A stretch of DNA of 64,000 bases, taken from the NCBI GenBank assembly GCA_019162745.1, contig JAFLLC010000029.1, forward strand, positions 124,001 to 188,000, given 5' to 3'. Both the position numbers and the translations under genes were made by a program. Under the pieces are notes generated by a model. It was not told the DNA's origin. It saw only the letters and a list, made by a program, of their open reading frames with translations, and did no database searches. This stretch comes from Deltaproteobacteria bacterium. Its GTDB lineage: Bacteria; Desulfobacterota; Desulfuromonadia; Geobacterales; Pseudopelobacteraceae. Shown here piece by piece: positions 62,281-64,000 of this stretch. Every line of letters begins with the position of its first letter. Position 1 is the first letter of the stretch.

Positions 62281-63651
62281 TCAGAATATCTTTCCGGGAT
62301 TCAAGATCCCTTTCGGATCAAATGCCTGTTTGATACCCCTCATAACCCGGATTCCCGATTCGCCGACAAGTTTTGGCAGATACATTTTTTTGGCCAGACC
62401 GACGCCATGTTCACCGGTGATGGTGCCACCCATGGCGATGGCGGCATCAAAGATCTCTTCGAAGGCGGCATGGGCCCGCGTGATTTCGTCTTTATCCCGC
62501 TCGTCGGTCAGGCAGGTGGGGTGCAGGTTGCCGTCGCCGGCGTGACCAAAGGTGCCGATGACCACATTGTGTTTTTTTGCGGAATCCTGAATGACCTTCA
62601 GCATGGCGGCGATGCAGCTGCGCGGCACGGTGGCATCCTCCAGTATCGTGGTCGGCTTTAGCCTGGCCAGCGCTGACAGGGCCGTGCGACGGGCTTCGGT
62701 CAGCTTGAGCGCTTCGGCCGCGTTTTGTGCGGTCTGGAAAAATGAGCAGCGGTGTTTTTTACAGATCTCCGCCACCGCAGCGGCCTCCTCGGCGATCACC
62801 ACCGGATGACCATCAACCTCAATCAGCAGCACGGCGTCCACATCCAGCGGCAAACCGACATGGGCGTATTCTTCAACGCACTTGATGGTAACCTTGTCGA
62901 GGAATTCGAGGGTTGCCGGAATCACCTTGGCGGCGATGATGGCAGAAACCGCCAGGGCGGCATCCTGCAATACCGGGAAGTGAGCCAGCATGGTAATTTT
63001 CCCCTGCGGTTTCGGAATAAGCTTGACGGTGATGCCGGTGAAGAAACCGAGAGTCCCCTCGGATGAGACCAGCAACGGGTTGAGATTGTACCCGGCGACA
63101 TCCTTGACAACCTTGCCGCCGGTACGGAGCAGTTCGCCGTCAGCGAGTATTGTTTCAAGCCCCATAACGTAATCGGCTGTTACGCCATACTTGAGCCCGC
63201 GGAGGCCACCCGAATTTTCGGCAACGTTTCCCCCCATGGTGGAGATGTTCATGCTCCCCGGATCGGGAGGATAGAACAGGCCGAGTTTTTCGACTTCACG
63301 GTGCAGTGTGCTGGTGATCAAACCAGGTTCCATCGTTGCGGTAAGGTTTTCTTCGTCAATTTCCAATAGGTGATTAAGACGGCTGGTCTGTACCACTACG
63401 CCTCCTGCGGAGAGTGATCCGCCTGACAGGTTGGTTCCTGACCCGCGTGGGGTGACGCAGATTCCTGCCCCGTGGCAGAGGCGCATGATTCGGGCTACTT
63501 CACCGGAGGTGCCGGGCAACAGCACCGCCCCCGGCAGGCGTTCGAGCTCAGGGGTTGAATCGTAGCCGTAGACGGCAAGTGATTCGCGGTCGGTCAGGGC
63601 GTATTGTTCGCCGACGATTGTTTGTAATTCTTTTATGAATGATGGTTCCAC
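62281..63651 (-). CDS. glcD: GlcD-like FAD-linked 2-hydroxyacid dehydrogenase
   Basis: A 456-residue flavoprotein of the VAO/FAD-oxidase C family. FAD-binding motifs VTPRGSGTNLSGGSL and GNVAENSGGLRGLKYG, and late GHAGDGNLHP and GTITGEHGVGLAKK, are intact. The start is GTG with AAGGAG 9 bases upstream. With glcF and the permease it makes a lactate (or glycolate) oxidation operon feeding pyruvate to the TCA cycle. Confidence 0.94.
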   Translation of the reverse strand: MEPSFIKELQTIVGEQYALTDRESLAVYGYDSTPELERLPGAVLLPGTSGEVARIMRLCHGAGICVTPRGSGTNLSGGSLSAGGVVVQTSRLNHLLEIDEENLTATMEPGLITSTLHREVEKLGLFYPPDPGSMNISTMGGNVAENSGGLRGLKYGVTADYVMGLETILADGELLRTGGKVVKDVAGYNLNPLLVSSEGTLGFFTGITVKLIPKPQGKITMLAHFPVLQDAALAVSAIIAAKVIPATLEFLDKVTIKCVEEYAHVGLPLDVDAVLLIEVDGHPVVIAEEAAAVAEICKKHRCSFFQTAQNAAEALKLTEARRTALSALARLKPTTILEDATVPRSCIAAMLKVIQDSAKKHNVVIGTFGHAGDGNLHPTCLTDERDKDEITRAHAAFEEIFDAAIAMGGTITGEHGVGLAKKMYLPKLVGESGIRVMRGIKQAFDPKGILNPGKIF

Positions 63652-63681
63652 GGGTAAACTCCTTCTGTTTAGTATAAATAT

Positions 63682-63778
63682 AACCCCTCCCTGCTCCCTT
63701 TAGGACCCAGAGGGCCCATATCAGGGGAGGGCCTATAGCTTCCCCCCTGATAAGGGGGGATTAAGGGGGGTTGTCTTT
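63682..63778 (+). repeat. dispersed structured repeat, copy C
   Basis: Shares CTCCCTTTAGGACCCAGAGG, TCAGGGGAG and CCCCCCTGATAAGGGGGG with copy A. It lies between the permease stop codon and the glcD start, inside a probable operon, and would be transcribed in the opposite sense. Confidence 0.82.
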
Positions 63779-63779
63779 T

Positions 63780-64000
63780 TTACGGTATCATCCACTGCAG
63801 GAAATACGCCTGCAGATACACAATAACACCAACAATCGCCGTTAGAAAAATTGAGTGTTTAAAGGTAAAGCGGAACAGGGTGCCCTCTTCGCCTACCATA
63901 CCACATGCTGCTGTAGCCACGGCTAGAGATTGTGGGGAAATCATCTTCCCCATGACGCCGCCGCTGGTATTGGCTGCTGCGGTCAGGATCGGGTTGATGC
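63780..64000 (-). CDS. lctP: L-lactate permease LctP, C-terminal part (runs off window)
   Basis: The last 73 codons of a lactate permease, not in the ORF track. The visible end holds the conserved [20 protein letters not shown] and [15 protein letters not shown], then a final membrane span. The stop is at 63780-63782. It is upstream of glcD on the same strand and so heads the lactate operon in view. Confidence 0.9.
   Translation of the reverse strand, partial: INPILTAAANTSGGVMGKMISPQSLAVATAACGMVGEEGTLFRFTFKHSIFLTAIVGVIVYLQAYFLQWMIP

Noticed and set aside
50441-63778. CRISPR array explanation for the GC-rich repeats
   Set aside because: There are only three copies, kilobases apart and in both orientations, with no spacers and no cas genes.

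Overview
The window looks like chromosomal DNA from a Geobacter-type bacterium (Geobacterales, Desulfuromonadota). The evidence is a eukaryote-like 440-residue citrate synthase, rubrerythrin next to desulfoferrodoxin, a type II secretion-like cluster beside ftsEX that resembles the atypical Oxp system of Geobacter sulfurreducens, a lactate permease/GlcD/GlcF operon, and several two-component and c-di-GMP proteins. Base composition is moderate and even, and I saw no phage, insertion sequence, CRISPR array, rRNA or tRNA. Coding density is high. No gene-free stretch exceeds 300 bases; the longest is about 258 bases (46319-46576), where I see no clear feature.

Layout. 1-2.9 kb: the start of a Cache-domain sensor running off the left edge, a type II NADH dehydrogenase, a Dpm1-like glycosyltransferase and a small membrane protein. 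2.9-12.6 kb: a secretion/pilus-type machine (gspF, gspE, pilM/N/O-like genes, a GspC-like gene, a lipoprotein secretin with a C-terminal cohesin-like domain, three pseudopilins). 12.6-17.9 kb: ftsE-ftsX-envC-ctpA and a YibQ-like deacetylase, a cell-separation operon. 17.9-21.8 kb: a ParA-like ATPase with an extra Cys-bearing C-terminal region, divergent from an SPFH-GYF protein and an M24 peptidase. 22-24.5 kb: gltA, rubrerythrin and superoxide reductase. 24.6-30.5 kb: lptF, lptG, a secreted TIG-repeat protein and a convergent RND/MMPL exporter. 30.6-34.9 kb: a CheB-CheR-PAS fusion and a PAS histidine kinase. 35-39.1 kb: two ABC-F ATPases around an unknown gene, then a tiny charged protein.

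39.2-45.2 kb: a DEAD-box helicase, a polyprenyl diphosphate synthase, a TlpA/CcdA thiol-redox pair, a VOC protein, fructose-1,6-bisphosphatase and small unknowns. 45.3-50.4 kb: comEC flanked by an HD-GYP and a GGDEF response regulator. 50.6-54.9 kb: hisS, ruvB, an Hda-like DnaA relative and a J-domain/leucine-rich-repeat fusion. 55-58.4 kb: cvfB and znuACB. 58.4-64 kb, minus strand: lactate permease, glcD, glcF, a FadR-type regulator, rfbC and an MFS transporter.

The main points for follow-up are the cohesin-secretin fusion, the ParA-Cys/SPFH-GYF divergent pair, the J-domain/LRR fusion beside an Hda-like protein, an ABC-F protein whose second Walker A motif has lost its lysine, paired GTATAC boxes at the gltA promoter, and a three-copy structured repeat of about 100 bases in gene spacers. 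All identifications are from reading sequence and recalled family motifs; no database search was run.
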